A DNA stretch of 64,000 nt from Empedobacter falsenii. GTDB lineage: Bacteria; Bacteroidota; Bacteroidia; Flavobacteriales; Weeksellaceae. Below the pieces are notes generated by a model, which saw nothing but the letters and a program-made list of their open reading frames with translations, ran no database searches and was not told the origin of the DNA. The stretch is from the NCBI RefSeq assembly GCF_019308355.1, contig NZ_JAAGKM010000002.1:112455-176454 (forward strand). The letters run 5' to 3'. The position numbers and the translations under genes were made by a program. Below are positions 51,566 through 61,161 of the stretch, piece after piece (the stretch's first letter is position 1; each line of letters starts with the position of its first letter).

Positions 51566-52467
51566 TAATCTTTATTATCGAAAGGAACTGTTGGCGAATT
51601 ACTATCATTCTTAATAATCATCTCTGTATGCGGATAAGGCATCGAGATATTATTATCGTCTAATGCATATTTCACCGCGCGATACAATTGCCAATAAGCC
51701 GTCCAATAATCACTATTCTTCACATAACAACGCACAGCCAAATTCACAGAACTTGCTGCAAATTCTAAAATCTCAACCGTTTTAGATTGTGTATCATCAA
51801 CCAATTCATTTTTCTCTAAAACATTCAACAAAACTTCGCGCGCTTTGTCAAAATCATCATCATAAGAAATACCAACATTTACATCTAATCGACGATATTC
51901 TTTGACGGAATAATTGGTAATTGGATTATTAAACAAATTTGCATTTGGTAGCGTCACAACCTGCCCTTTTCCAGTCGCAATCACTGTATTTAATAAACTG
52001 ATTGATTCGACAGTTCCTTCATTTCCTTGTGAAACAATATAATCTCCTACTTTAAACGGTTTGAAAAGAATAATTAGAATTCCCGCTGCAAAATTTGACA
52101 AAGACCCTTGCAAAGCTAAACCAATTGCTAAACCAGCTCCTCCTAGTGCTGCGATTAAACCGGAAGCATCTAAACCTAATCGTGAAACAACAAACATTAT
52201 CACGATCATTTTTAGAACAATATTTATAATCGGAATAAGAAAAGTACGAATAGATAGATCCACATTACGAGTAATCATACGTTTTTCAATCAATTTTTTC
52301 AATTTGCCCGCCAACCATAAACCAATTACTAACGTAAATATCGCAGAGACTAAACTCCACCCCACTTCAGACCCTTTCGTAATTAACCAGTTCGTAATAT
52401 ATTCTACATCTTTGATAGGTGTTGAAATCACATCTTGTAAACTATCAACCTTGTCTTGTTCTTGCAT
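51565..52467 (-). CDS. mscS: MscS family mechanosensitive ion channel
   Basis: A 300-residue small-conductance mechanosensitive channel. Two or three N-terminal membrane helices lead to the pore-lining GLIAALGGAGLAIGLALQGSL, then NFAAGILIILFKPFKVGDYI and the beta domain VESISLLNTVIATGKGQVV, LPNANLFNNPITNYSVKEYRR, all matching MscS. The C-terminal cage domain ends HTEMIIKN. Length is close to E. coli MscS (286). It is coupled to dacB by a one-base overlap; an osmotic/cell-wall role fits both. Confidence 0.93.
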   Translation of the reverse strand: MQEQDKVDSLQDVISTPIKDVEYITNWLITKGSEVGWSLVSAIFTLVIGLWLAGKLKKLIEKRMITRNVDLSIRTFLIPIINIVLKMIVIMFVVSRLGLDASGLIAALGGAGLAIGLALQGSLSNFAAGILIILFKPFKVGDYIVSQGNEGTVESISLLNTVIATGKGQVVTLPNANLFNNPITNYSVKEYRRLDVNVGISYDDDFDKAREVLLNVLEKNELVDDTQSKTVEILEFAASSVNLAVRCYVKNSDYWTAYWQLYRAVKYALDDNNISMPYPHTEMIIKNDSNSPTVPFDNKD

Positions 52468-52639
52468 AATATTTTTTTAGTAATTCAGCGGATAAAATTA
52501 ATTCCATTCTTACATCTTTTCAAAAAAATAAAAAAATTATCATTTTTTTTAACTAATTTTAATAAATCTGAATATTGGTACAATATTCGTTAATAACAAA
52601 TTACAACTAAAAAAAGACTATAATTAAAAATTAAAATCT

Positions 52640-53941
52640 ATGAACATTATTGAATTAGTAAAAGGGTATATTACCCCAGATTTGATCTCGAAAACTTCAT
52701 CAGAATTAGGTGAAAATGAATCGGGAATTTCTAAAGCAATCAATGCATTTATTCCTATTCTTTTAGGAGGTGTTTTAGAAAAAAAGAATTCTACTACAGG
52801 CTTATTTCATACCATCAAATCTTTTGGTGCTTCTCGTGGATTAGCTAATATTTCGACAGAACAAGAAACTCCAGACACAATTAAAGAATTAATCAATGTT
52901 ATTTTTGGTTCGAATGCGCAACCAATCGTTTCTAAAATTGCTGAATATGCAGGAATTTCGACAGGTTCATCTTCAAAATTATTAGACTTAACTGCATTAA
53001 CAACTTTTGGATCTATTGGAAAAGAAGCAGAATTTAACAATGTAACAGAAGCTGATTTCTTTTCATCTTTAGGAGGAATTAAAGATAAAATTTTAGGATT
53101 AATTCCAACTGGTTTAGGACTTGGAGCTTTAGGTTTAGGAACAATATTTAACGATGCGCCTAAAATTACTGAAACTATAGATGTTGCAAAAGATCATATA
53201 ACTGAAACTATTACAGAAACAAGAAAAGTAGTTGATGTAGAACCAGAAGAAAAACCATATGTAGCGCCAGTTGATGCTTATGCAGAAACTCATAATAACA
53301 ATGGTGGTGGAGGTTTTTGGAAATGGTTAATCCCATTAATTTTAGTTGCTTTAGCAGCCTTTTTCTTATTAAAAAAATGTAATAAGAACGAAGAAAAAAC
53401 AGTTATTACAGAAGAATCTGAAATTGTGGTTGATTCATTAAATGAGGATTCTCTAAACGCTGCACCAAAAGAATTATCTGATATCGATTTAGATGGTGTT
53501 GCATTGAAAGGATATGCAAATGGATTAGAAGATCAAATTATCAAATTTATCAAAGCGCCAGATTTTGCAACAATGACAGAAGATCAATTGAAAGAAAAAT
53601 GGTTCAACTTTGATAATGTTAACTTCGTTTTTGGTAAAACAGATCAATTAGAATCAGGTTCTGACATTCAATTAGATAATGTTGCTGCAATTTTGAAAAA
53701 ATATCCAACTGCAAAAATTAAACTTGGAGCATACACAGATAAAGTTGGTGATGATGCGAAAAACAAAGAAATCTCTCAAAAAAGAGCAGATTACTTAAAA
53801 GCTGAATTAACAAAACGTGGTGTTGGTGCGCAAGTTATTGCTGCCGAAGGTTACGGAGAAGAATTTGCAAAAGTAGCTGAAACAGCTTCTGACGCAGAAA
53901 GAGCTTCTGACCGCAAAATGTCATTACGTTTCACAAAATAA
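52640..53941 (+). CDS. DUF937 and OmpA-like domain membrane protein
   Basis: A 433-residue protein. The first ~190 residues match DUF937 (ELVKGYITPDLISKTSSELG, ISKAINAFIPILLGGV, TTGLFHTI), followed by one membrane helix at about 230-250 (FWKWLIPLILVALAAFFLL) and a C-terminal OmpA-like peptidoglycan-binding domain (about 325-433) with VNFVFGKTDQLESGSDIQLDNV, KIKLGAYTDKVG and SQKRADYLKAEL. It would link the inner membrane and the cell wall. Function unknown. A terminator follows. Confidence 0.87.
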   Translation: MNIIELVKGYITPDLISKTSSELGENESGISKAINAFIPILLGGVLEKKNSTTGLFHTIKSFGASRGLANISTEQETPDTIKELINVIFGSNAQPIVSKIAEYAGISTGSSSKLLDLTALTTFGSIGKEAEFNNVTEADFFSSLGGIKDKILGLIPTGLGLGALGLGTIFNDAPKITETIDVAKDHITETITETRKVVDVEPEEKPYVAPVDAYAETHNNNGGGGFWKWLIPLILVALAAFFLLKKCNKNEEKTVITEESEIVVDSLNEDSLNAAPKELSDIDLDGVALKGYANGLEDQIIKFIKAPDFATMTEDQLKEKWFNFDNVNFVFGKTDQLESGSDIQLDNVAAILKKYPTAKIKLGAYTDKVGDDAKNKEISQKRADYLKAELTKRGVGAQVIAAEGYGEEFAKVAETASDAERASDRKMSLRFTK

Positions 53942-53959
53942 TCATTTCATAAAATTTCT

Positions 53960-53997
53960 AAATAAGGGTAAAGGCAACTTTATCCTTATTTTTTTGT
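53960..53997 (+). terminator. Intrinsic terminator
   Basis: AAATAAGGGTAAAG and CTTTATCCTTATTT (one G-T pair) enclose GCAA, followed by a T run. Confidence 0.82.
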
Positions 53998-54038
53998 TAT
54001 TTTTTTCGAAACCAACTCGCAACAAGCTAAACAATTAA

Positions 54039-54046
54039 TATCTTTG
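54039..54046 (+). promoter_or_regulatory. -7 promoter box (TATCTTTG) for tgt
   Basis: TATCTTTG ends six bases before the tgt ATG at 54053, so the message would have hardly any leader. Confidence 0.5.
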
Positions 54047-54052
54047 CACACT

Positions 54053-55183
54053 ATGAAATTTTCAATCGATAAAAAAGACGAATTTTCTAAGGCAAGAGCT
54101 GGTGTTGTAGAAACCGATCATGGTAAAATCGAAACACCTATTTTTATGCCAGTTGGTACGGTTGGTACAGTAAAATCTGTTCACCAACGTGAATTAGAAG
54201 AAGATATTAAAGCCCAAATCATTCTTGGAAATACTTATCATTTGTATTTGCGTCCAGGAACTGATATTTTGCACAGAGCGGGTGGATTACATAAATTTAT
54301 GAATTGGCAAAAACCAATTCTTACAGATTCTGGAGGATTCCAAGTGTATTCTTTGGCAACAAGTCGTAAAAAATCTGAAGAAGGAGTGCGTTTCAAATCA
54401 CATATCGATGGTTCTTACCACATGTTTACGCCAGAAAAATCAATGGAAATTCAGCGTTTTATCGGAGCTGATATTTTTATGGCTTTTGATGAATTAACAG
54501 GAATTCCAGCAAAATATCACGATGCAAAACGTGCCATGCATGTCACACATCGTTGGTTGGAACGTTGTAGAACTTGGTTAAACAATAATCCTGAATATTA
54601 CGATCACAAACAAACACTTTTCCCAATTGTACAAGGAAATGATTTCAAAGATTTGCGTCAAGAATCAGCAAAATATATTGCGGATTTCGGTGCAGAAGGA
54701 AATGCTATTGGTGGATTATCTGTTGGTGAACCAGAACCTGTGATGTACGAAATGACGGATATCGTAACAGAAATTCTTCCACAAGACAAACCTCGTTATT
54801 TAATGGGAGTTGGAACGCCTTGGAATATCATCGAATGTATTGCTTTAGGAGTTGATATGTTCGACTGTGTTATGCCAACGCGTAACGCGCGTAACGCCAT
54901 GTTGTTCACGTGGAATGGTGTTATGAATATGAAAAATGCAAAATGGAAAGATTGTTTCGAACCATTAGACGAAAACGGGACAAGCTATGTGGATAGTTAT
55001 TACACAAAAGCCTATGTTCGTCATTTGTTCAATGCCAACGAAGCTTTAGGAAAACAAATTGCATCTGTTCATAACCTTGCGTTTTATTTAGATTTGGTAA
55101 GAGTTGCAAGACAGCATATCTTAGCAGGAGATTTCGCTCAATGGAAAGAACAAATTGTTCCACAATTAAAACAACGTCTGTAG
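54053..55183 (+). CDS. tgt: tRNA guanine(34) transglycosylase (queuine/preQ1 family)
   Basis: Tgt exchanges G34 for preQ1 in tRNAs with a GUN anticodon. The 376-residue protein has ETPIFMPVGTVGTVKSV, GGFQVYSLA, QGNDFKDLR, AIGGLSVGEP, RYLMGVGTP, and the nucleophile-containing VDMFDCVMPTRNARN. The zinc cysteine cluster of the usual bacterial enzyme (CxCxxC...H) is missing: the segment reads PLDENGTSYVDSYYTKAYVRHL. A leaderless-type start at ATG 54053 is favoured over the TTG nine bases upstream. It is followed by lptF/G with one base between. Confidence 0.92.
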   Translation: MKFSIDKKDEFSKARAGVVETDHGKIETPIFMPVGTVGTVKSVHQRELEEDIKAQIILGNTYHLYLRPGTDILHRAGGLHKFMNWQKPILTDSGGFQVYSLATSRKKSEEGVRFKSHIDGSYHMFTPEKSMEIQRFIGADIFMAFDELTGIPAKYHDAKRAMHVTHRWLERCRTWLNNNPEYYDHKQTLFPIVQGNDFKDLRQESAKYIADFGAEGNAIGGLSVGEPEPVMYEMTDIVTEILPQDKPRYLMGVGTPWNIIECIALGVDMFDCVMPTRNARNAMLFTWNGVMNMKNAKWKDCFEPLDENGTSYVDSYYTKAYVRHLFNANEALGKQIASVHNLAFYLDLVRVARQHILAGDFAQWKEQIVPQLKQRL

Positions 55184-55184
55184 T

Positions 55185-56279
55185 TTGAAAATAATTGATA
55201 AATACATCATCCGAAACTTTATCGGAACCTTTATCTTCATGGTTTTGATTTTGTCTACTATCGCTGTTATTGTCGATCTTAGTCAAAAATTAGGACGTAT
55301 TAATGATAGTGGTTCTACAGCTTTTTCGGCTTTAACCCAATTTTACCCTTATTGGTCTATTTGGATTATCAACACCTTTTTACCAATTGCCGTTTTTATC
55401 ACTGTGATTTATTTTACATCACGACTGACGATGCAAACCGAAATTGTAGGTGTGCTTTCGGGTGGTATTAGTTTTTATCGATTTACACTTCCATATATTT
55501 GGGTTGCTATATTTTTAGCTGTTTCTGCTTTGGTAGTAGGAAATGTGGTTTTGCCTTGGGCAAATATCAAAAAAAATAAATACCAATACACCCACTTATT
55601 GAGTAACAACGACAAGGAAGAATATTATAAACGACAACGTATCGGTTCGCAAATTTCTCCTGATGAGTTTGTTTTTGTAGATAGTTATGACAGAACAGAA
55701 AAGTTAGGAAGTTCTTTTATGTATCAAAAATTTGATTCAACTGAATTAAAAAAACAAATCATTGCCTCAAGTTTTAATTGGAACGACAAAGATTCTACAT
55801 ATGCATTAATGAGTGTTTACACACGCGAAATTAACAAGGATAAAACCGAAAAGTTAAATTACGAAGCCAATACAAATTTGAAGTTACCAGCTTCTCCTGA
55901 TGAAATTTTACCAGAAGAATATGTTGCTGAAACAATGAATACCTTCGAATTAAATGAATTTATTCAGAAACAAAAAGCAAAAGGTTCTGCCAATGTAAAT
56001 ACATACGAAAATGAATTAAATAACCGTTTGAGCGTACCATTTTCAACTATTATTTTGACACTTTTAGCTTTATCGCTTTCATCTAAAAAACGTCGTGGAG
56101 GAATCGGAATCAATCTTGCAGTTGGTATTTCGTTAGCGTTTGTCTACATTTTCTTCTCGCAAACAACGTCTACGTTTTCCGAAAAAGGATATGTTTCGCC
56201 ACTTGTCGCCTCATGGATACCAAACATCGTCTTCGGATTACTAACTTTGTTTTTATATTTCAGACGAGCACGTTCATAA
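55185..56279 (+). CDS. LptF/LptG family permease
   Basis: A 364-residue inner-membrane component of the lipopolysaccharide transporter (LptBFG). N- and C-terminal groups of three membrane helices surround a periplasmic beta-jellyroll domain. Family text is IIDKYIIRNFIGTFIFMVLILS at the start, LPIAVFITVIYFTSRLTMQTEI, VGVLSGGISFYRF and, at the end, FSTIILTLLALSLSSKKRRGGIG. It starts at TTG (55185), as no ATG is available and the family begins MKIID here. It sits after tgt and ends with a terminator, a common flavobacterial pairing. Confidence 0.92.
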   Translation: MKIIDKYIIRNFIGTFIFMVLILSTIAVIVDLSQKLGRINDSGSTAFSALTQFYPYWSIWIINTFLPIAVFITVIYFTSRLTMQTEIVGVLSGGISFYRFTLPYIWVAIFLAVSALVVGNVVLPWANIKKNKYQYTHLLSNNDKEEYYKRQRIGSQISPDEFVFVDSYDRTEKLGSSFMYQKFDSTELKKQIIASSFNWNDKDSTYALMSVYTREINKDKTEKLNYEANTNLKLPASPDEILPEEYVAETMNTFELNEFIQKQKAKGSANVNTYENELNNRLSVPFSTIILTLLALSLSSKKRRGGIGINLAVGISLAFVYIFFSQTTSTFSEKGYVSPLVASWIPNIVFGLLTLFLYFRRARS

Positions 56280-56287
56280 AATATTTC

Positions 56288-56320
56288 AAAATCCAGTTTC
56301 GAAAAGAACTGGATTTTTTA
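56288..56320 (+). terminator. Intrinsic terminator after lptF/G
   Basis: AAAATCCAGTT and AACTGGATTTT form an 11-base stem with an eight-base loop, followed by a T run. Confidence 0.82.
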
Positions 56321-56458
56321 TTTGACATTAAACCAATTATATTTTTAATTAAAAGAAATAAAATTTTTTATTCAATTGATAATAATTAACTTTAAGACAT
56401 TCTAAATTAATCCCTTAGATTTAAAAAAAGTTGAAGTGTAAAACTAAAATCAATTGAT

Positions 56459-57709
56459 ATGAAAAAAAATTTACTCCTTTTATTTTTAATCCTTTCGGTT
56501 TCTATTTTTTCACAAGAAACATTAAATACGATGTTTTATAATGTGTTCAAATTTCCGAATTCACTTCCTCAAAATCGTCAATTGATCCTAAGAGATATTT
56601 TAGACGAATACAAACCAGATTTATTTATGATTTGTGAATTAGTAACAGAAAATGGCGCTGATTTAATTCTAAATACGTCTTTGCAAAATCAACCTGATAA
56701 ATTTGCTCGCGCAATTTTTGTAGCTGATACAACGAAATTAGATGATCCGTTACAAACAATGGTTTTTTATAATACACGTAAATTGACGTTAGTTAATCAA
56801 CAAAAAATCCCAACAGTTTATCGCGACATCAATCAATATTCTTTTCAATTAAATATTACTTCAAACGATCCTATTCATTTAGAAGTTTTTGTTGCGCATC
56901 TAAAATCGAGTACAGGACCTGCAAATCGTCAAATGCGTTTGGAAATGGTGCAAGAAGTCACAAAATCCTTGAAAAAATTAACGCAACCTAATACATATGT
57001 TCTTTTTGCTGGAGATTTTAATTTTTATAATTCATCAGAACCAGCTTATCAAGAAATTATCAATCCGGCAAATGCTATTTTGATGATTGATCCATTAAAT
57101 GCACTTGGAAATTGGCAAGACAATCCAGCTTTTAGTTATTTACATACACAAAGTACACGCGTTTCTAACATAGGTTTTGGAAGCGGAACTAATGCAGGGG
57201 CAAGTGGCGGTTTAGATGATCGTTTTGATTTTATTATGATGAGTGAAAATTTCAAAAACAGCTCACGTTTTTCTTTTATAAACGATAGTTATAAAGCGTA
57301 TGGAAATAATGGAGATTGTTTGAATAAAGATGTTAAAGATCCTGATTGTACAGGCATTTACTCTCAAACTCTACGAACTAATTTGTACAATATGAGCGAT
57401 CATTTACCTGTTGTGATGCAATTTAAAATTCATGAGAGTTTAAGTACAAAATCAATTGAATCAAAACCTTTTATCTGGTTAAAATCAGCAAATATTACGA
57501 ATGATAAAATTATAATTGGTATTGATAAAACACAATTAAATACTCAAAATAATATACTTTTCATTTACAATTCAGTTGGACAAAGTGTACAATCGGTTCG
57601 TATTAATAATCAATCAAATATAACGATTAATTGTCAAGGATTAGCGGCTGGAATTTATTATATTAAAACAAAAGAATCAAACGAAATTTTAAAGTTTATA
57701 AAGAGATAA
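56459..57709 (+). CDS. Endonuclease/exonuclease/phosphatase family protein with T9SS sorting domain
   Basis: A 416-residue secreted hydrolase of the DNase I-like EEP fold. The signal peptide is MKKNLLLLFLILSVSIFSQ-like at the start, then TMFYNVFKFPN, PDLFMICELVTENGAD (metal-binding Glu), VFVAHLKSSTG, LFAGDFNFYNSSEP (catalytic DxN) and the final NMSDHLPVVMQFKIH with the catalytic SDH. The last ~75 residues (IGIDKTQLNTQNNILFIYNS, LAAGIYYIKTKES) are a T9SS type A sorting domain. Nuclease or phosphodiesterase substrate unknown. Single gene. Confidence 0.88.
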   Translation: MKKNLLLLFLILSVSIFSQETLNTMFYNVFKFPNSLPQNRQLILRDILDEYKPDLFMICELVTENGADLILNTSLQNQPDKFARAIFVADTTKLDDPLQTMVFYNTRKLTLVNQQKIPTVYRDINQYSFQLNITSNDPIHLEVFVAHLKSSTGPANRQMRLEMVQEVTKSLKKLTQPNTYVLFAGDFNFYNSSEPAYQEIINPANAILMIDPLNALGNWQDNPAFSYLHTQSTRVSNIGFGSGTNAGASGGLDDRFDFIMMSENFKNSSRFSFINDSYKAYGNNGDCLNKDVKDPDCTGIYSQTLRTNLYNMSDHLPVVMQFKIHESLSTKSIESKPFIWLKSANITNDKIIIGIDKTQLNTQNNILFIYNSVGQSVQSVRINNQSNITINCQGLAAGIYYIKTKESNEILKFIKR

Positions 57710-57828
57710 TTCAATATTAATTTTATCGAAAACAAGATAATTTCATTCAAAACAATAGCTCAACTATTTACTTAATATTTTAGCTAAAATCAACCCTTTA
57801 AAAATTTCGTCAACTTACAGAAAATTCG

Positions 57829-57836
57829 TAATTTTG
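57829..57836 (+). promoter_or_regulatory. -7 promoter box (TAATTTTG) for thrS
   Basis: TAATTTTG lies 27 bases before the ATG at 57864 and overlaps a TTG codon that would otherwise give a longer frame, so it argues for the later start. Confidence 0.5.
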
Positions 57837-57863
57837 CATCCTAGTACAAATTCTAAAAGTAAG

Positions 57864-59786
57864 ATGATAAACATTTCTCTTCCAGATGGAAGTGTAAGAC
57901 AGTATGAGAGTGGCGTAACTCCTATGGACGTGGCGCTAAGCATTAGTGAAGGTTTAGCACGTAATGTAATTTCGGCTATAGTAAACGATCAACAAGTTGA
58001 AACAACAACCCCAATCACCACAGATGCAACGATCAAATTGTTAACCTGGAATGATGAAATGGGTAAAAAAGCTTTTTGGCATTCATCTGCTCACTTATTA
58101 GCGCAAGCTATTTTAGAGTTTTATCCAAATGCTAAATTAACTATTGGACCTGCGATTGACAAAGGTTTCTATTACGATGTTGATTTTGGTGAGGATAAAT
58201 TTACAGAAGCTGATTTTGCGAAAGTAGAAAAAGCAATGTTAGAGAATGCAAAGAAAAAAGCTGAATTCAAATTATATTCAGTTTCAAAAGCAGAAGCATT
58301 AGAGACATACAAAGACAATGAATACAAAACAGAATTAATCTCTAATCTACAAGATGGAGATATTACATTCTGTACACACGATAATTTTACAGATTTATGT
58401 CGTGGTGGACACATTCCAAACACTGGAATTGTGAAAGCTGCAAAAATCTTGAATGTTGCGGGAGCCTATTGGCGTGGAGATGAGAAAAACAAGATGTTGA
58501 CTCGTGTTTATGGTATTACATTCCCAAAACAAAAAGATTTAACAGAATATCTTGAGTTATTAGAAGAAGCAAAAAAACGTGATCACCGTAAATTAGGGAA
58601 AGAATTAGGTTTATTTGCTTTCTCTGAAAAAGTTGGTGCAGGTTTACCTCTTTGGTTACCAAAAGGAGCTGCTTTGAGAAGAAAATTAGAAAACTTCTTA
58701 TTGAAAGAGCAACAAAAAATGGGTTACGAAATGGTAATTTCTCCACACATTGGTCAAAAAGAATTGTATGTAACTTCTGGTCACTATGCAAAATATGGTG
58801 CAGATAGTTTTCAGCCAATTAAAACGCCAAACGAAGGAGAAGAATTCTTGTTAAAACCAATGAACTGTCCACATCACTGTGAGATTTACAAAACATCTCA
58901 ATGGTCGTACCGCGACTTACCAAAACGTTATGCAGAGTTTGGTACTGTTTATCGTTACGAACAATCAGGAGAATTACACGGTTTAACTCGTGTTCGTGGA
59001 TTTACTCAAGATGATGCTCACTTATTCTGTACACCAGATCAATTATTAGAAGAATTCAAAAAAGTAATTGATTTAGTATTATATGTATTTACAAATCTTG
59101 GATTTGATAATTATTCAGCTCAAATCTCATTAAGAGATCCAGAGAATAAAGAAAAATACATCGGATCTGATGAAAACTGGGAAAAAGCAGAACAAGCAAT
59201 TATCACAGCATCAGCAGAAAAAGGTTTACCAACAGTTGTAGAATATGGCGAAGCTGCATTCTATGGACCTAAGTTAGACTTTATGGTGAAAGATGCATTA
59301 GGACGTCAATGGCAATTAGGAACAATCCAAGTGGATTATAACTTACCAGAACGTTTTGATTTAACTTACACTGGAGCAGACAACGAAAAACACAGACCAG
59401 TAATGATTCACCGTGCGCCATTCGGCTCTATGGAACGTTTCATTGCCATTTTGTTAGAAAATACAGCAGGTAATTTACCACTTTGGTTAACACCAGATTT
59501 ATTCACAATTTTACCAATTAGTGAAAAATATGTGGAATATGGAGAAAAAGTATTAAATTTGCTGGCCGAAGAGGAAATTAACGGACTGATTGACAGTAGA
59601 AACGAGAAAACTGGTAAAAAAATCCGTGATGCCGAAATCGGTAAAATTCCTTTCATGTTAATCATCGGTGAAAAAGAAGCAGAAAACGGTACAGTTTCTG
59701 TAAGAAGACACGGAGAAGGTGATTTAGGAGAGATGACGATTCAAGCATTTATCGACTTCATGAAAGAACAAATCAAATTAAAATAA
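57864..59786 (+). CDS. thrS: Threonine--tRNA ligase
   Basis: ThrRS charges tRNA-Thr and edits serine. The 640-residue class II synthetase has the N-terminal TGS domain ([17 protein letters not shown], ~1-60), the editing domain with [17 protein letters not shown] and [19 protein letters not shown], then the catalytic core with [36 protein letters not shown] and the anticodon-binding domain. I start it at ATG 57864 as explained for the promoter box. It heads the thrS-infC-rpmI-rplT cluster. Confidence 0.97.
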   Translation: MINISLPDGSVRQYESGVTPMDVALSISEGLARNVISAIVNDQQVETTTPITTDATIKLLTWNDEMGKKAFWHSSAHLLAQAILEFYPNAKLTIGPAIDKGFYYDVDFGEDKFTEADFAKVEKAMLENAKKKAEFKLYSVSKAEALETYKDNEYKTELISNLQDGDITFCTHDNFTDLCRGGHIPNTGIVKAAKILNVAGAYWRGDEKNKMLTRVYGITFPKQKDLTEYLELLEEAKKRDHRKLGKELGLFAFSEKVGAGLPLWLPKGAALRRKLENFLLKEQQKMGYEMVISPHIGQKELYVTSGHYAKYGADSFQPIKTPNEGEEFLLKPMNCPHHCEIYKTSQWSYRDLPKRYAEFGTVYRYEQSGELHGLTRVRGFTQDDAHLFCTPDQLLEEFKKVIDLVLYVFTNLGFDNYSAQISLRDPENKEKYIGSDENWEKAEQAIITASAEKGLPTVVEYGEAAFYGPKLDFMVKDALGRQWQLGTIQVDYNLPERFDLTYTGADNEKHRPVMIHRAPFGSMERFIAILLENTAGNLPLWLTPDLFTILPISEKYVEYGEKVLNLLAEEEINGLIDSRNEKTGKKIRDAEIGKIPFMLIIGEKEAENGTVSVRRHGEGDLGEMTIQAFIDFMKEQIKLK

Positions 59787-59803
59787 TTTAAAACAGAATA
59801 ACT

Positions 59804-60355
59804 ATCGCAATTAGAAGAAAAGGCGGCAGAGGTCCAGCCAGAGTAATTAAGGAAGATCAACACAAGATCAATGATAAGATTGACGCGAAAGAAGTACGCG
59901 TTGTTGGAGAAGGTATAGAACCTGGTGTATATCCAATAGCTAAAGCTTTAGAACTTGCAGAAGAACAAGGTTTAGATTTGGTAATGATCAGTGAAAAAGC
60001 CATTCCACCTGTTTGTCGTGTCGTAGAGTATAAAAAATTCTTATACGAACAAAAGAAAAAAGAAAAAGAACTTAAAGCTAAACAGCAGAAAGTTGTCGTG
60101 AAAGAAATTCGTTTCGGTCCTCAAACAGATGATCATGATTACGAATTCAAAAGACGTCACGCAAGATCTTTCTTAGAAGAAGGTTCAAAATTGAAAGCGT
60201 ATGTTTTCTTCAAAGGACGTTCTATTATCTTTAAAGATCAAGGAGAAATCTTATTGTTACGTTTAGCTCAAGAATTGGAAGATGTTGGAAAAGTAGAACA
60301 AATGCCAAAACTTGAAGGTAAAAGAATGATTATGATGATGGGACCTAAGAAATAA
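59804..60355 (+). CDS. infC: Translation initiation factor IF-3, non-AUG start (AUC)
   Basis: IF-3 binds the 30S subunit and rejects wrong start codons. The frame encodes 183 residues, beginning (M)[18 protein letters not shown], the usual flavobacterial N-terminus, with later [40 protein letters not shown] and [21 protein letters not shown]. No ATG, GTG or TTG lies at that point; the codon before GCA is ATC at 59804 (ATA at 59798 is a less likely choice). Rare start codons are how infC autoregulates in E. coli (AUU). thrS ends 17 bases upstream, and rpmI follows. Confidence 0.9.
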   Translation: MAIRRKGGRGPARVIKEDQHKINDKIDAKEVRVVGEGIEPGVYPIAKALELAEEQGLDLVMISEKAIPPVCRVVEYKKFLYEQKKKEKELKAKQQKVVVKEIRFGPQTDDHDYEFKRRHARSFLEEGSKLKAYVFFKGRSIIFKDQGEILLLRLAQELEDVGKVEQMPKLEGKRMIMMMGPKK

Positions 60356-60414
60356 TTAGGTTCTTATCATCTTACAAAAAATAAAAAACGTTTTAATTTT
60401 AAATATTTGTAATC

Positions 60415-60612
60415 ATGCCAAAATTAAAAACAAAATCTGGAGCGAAAAAACGTTTCAAATTAACAGGAACAGGTAAAATTAAAAGAAAACACGCTTTTAA
60501 AAGCCACATCCTAACAAAAAAAGAGACTAAACAAAAGAGAAATTTAACTCAAACTGGTTTAGTTGATCAAGCTGATGTTCATTCAGTAAAACAACAATTA
60601 AGATTAAAATAA
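60415..60612 (+). CDS. rpmI: 50S ribosomal protein L35
   Basis: The 65-residue basic protein [20 protein letters not shown]... is L35, with [20 protein letters not shown]. It binds 23S rRNA in the large subunit. It lies 59 bases after infC in the standard infC-rpmI-rplT order and is followed by a palindrome and an unusual structured spacer before rplT. Confidence 0.97.
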   Translation: MPKLKTKSGAKKRFKLTGTGKIKRKHAFKSHILTKKETKQKRNLTQTGLVDQADVHSVKQQLRLK

Positions 60613-60628
60613 GAACACGTTCTTATTT
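60606..60628 (+). promoter_or_regulatory. Palindrome at the end of rpmI, possible attenuator
   Basis: AATAAGAAC-AC-GTTCTTATT is a nine-base perfect inverted repeat that overlaps the rpmI stop codon and is followed by TTGGTTTA. It could weaken read-through or tune the L35/L20 ratio. Confidence 0.4.
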
Positions 60629-60652
60629 GGTTTATTAATTCATTATTAACCC

Positions 60653-60691
60653 TGTCGATGGGCCTTAAAGCAGAGCAATCTCGCCCACTAC
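60653..60691 (+). promoter_or_regulatory. Structured leader before rplT, candidate L20-type autoregulatory site
   Basis: A GC-richer island in AT-rich DNA. TGGGC (60659-60663) pairs with GCCCA (60683-60687), and within it GAG (60673-60675) pairs with CTC (60680-60682) around CAAT, leaving a nine-base internal loop CTTAAAGCA on one side. Such stem-bulge shapes resemble the L20-binding sites that control rplT in other bacteria; here it is a hypothesis. Confidence 0.35.
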
Positions 60692-60707
60692 AAAAAAATT
60701 AAAAATT

Positions 60708-61052
60708 ATGCCAAGATCAGTAAACGCAGTTGCGTCAAGAGCTAGAAGAAAAAGAGTTTTAAAACTTGCAAAAGGATATTACGGAAGAAGAAAAAACGTT
60801 TGGACTGTTGCTAAAAATGCAGTAGAAAAAGGTTTAGTATACGCTTACCGCGATAGACGTCAAAAGAAAAGAAATTTCCGTGCGTTATGGATTCAAAGAA
60901 TTAACGCTGGAGCAAGATTACACGGATTGTCTTACTCTAAATTTATGGGAGCTATCCACAAAGCTGGAATTGAATTAAATCGTAAAGTTTTAGCTGACTT
61001 AGCGATGAACAATCCAGAAGCTTTCAAAGCAATCGTAGAAAAAGTAAAATAA
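60708..61052 (+). CDS. rplT: 50S ribosomal protein L20
   Basis: The 114-residue basic protein [19 protein letters not shown]... is L20, with [41 protein letters not shown] and the C-terminal [20 protein letters not shown]. It binds 23S rRNA early in assembly and, in other bacteria, its own messenger. It is the last gene of the cluster and is followed by a terminator. Confidence 0.97.
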   Translation: MPRSVNAVASRARRKRVLKLAKGYYGRRKNVWTVAKNAVEKGLVYAYRDRRQKKRNFRALWIQRINAGARLHGLSYSKFMGAIHKAGIELNRKVLADLAMNNPEAFKAIVEKVK

Positions 61053-61079
61053 TTTTTTTAAACAATATTAAAACGTTTT

Positions 61080-61110
61080 AAAACTTGGCTATTTAGTCAA
61101 GTTTTTTTTT
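61080..61110 (+). terminator. Intrinsic terminator after rplT
   Basis: AAAACTTGGCTA and TAGTCAAGTTTT (one G-T pair) enclose TT and lead into nine T residues. Confidence 0.85.
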
Positions 61111-61161
61111 GCTTAAATTTGAATGAATCTCATTTTAGACTTATTTGGAATCTCATCATAA

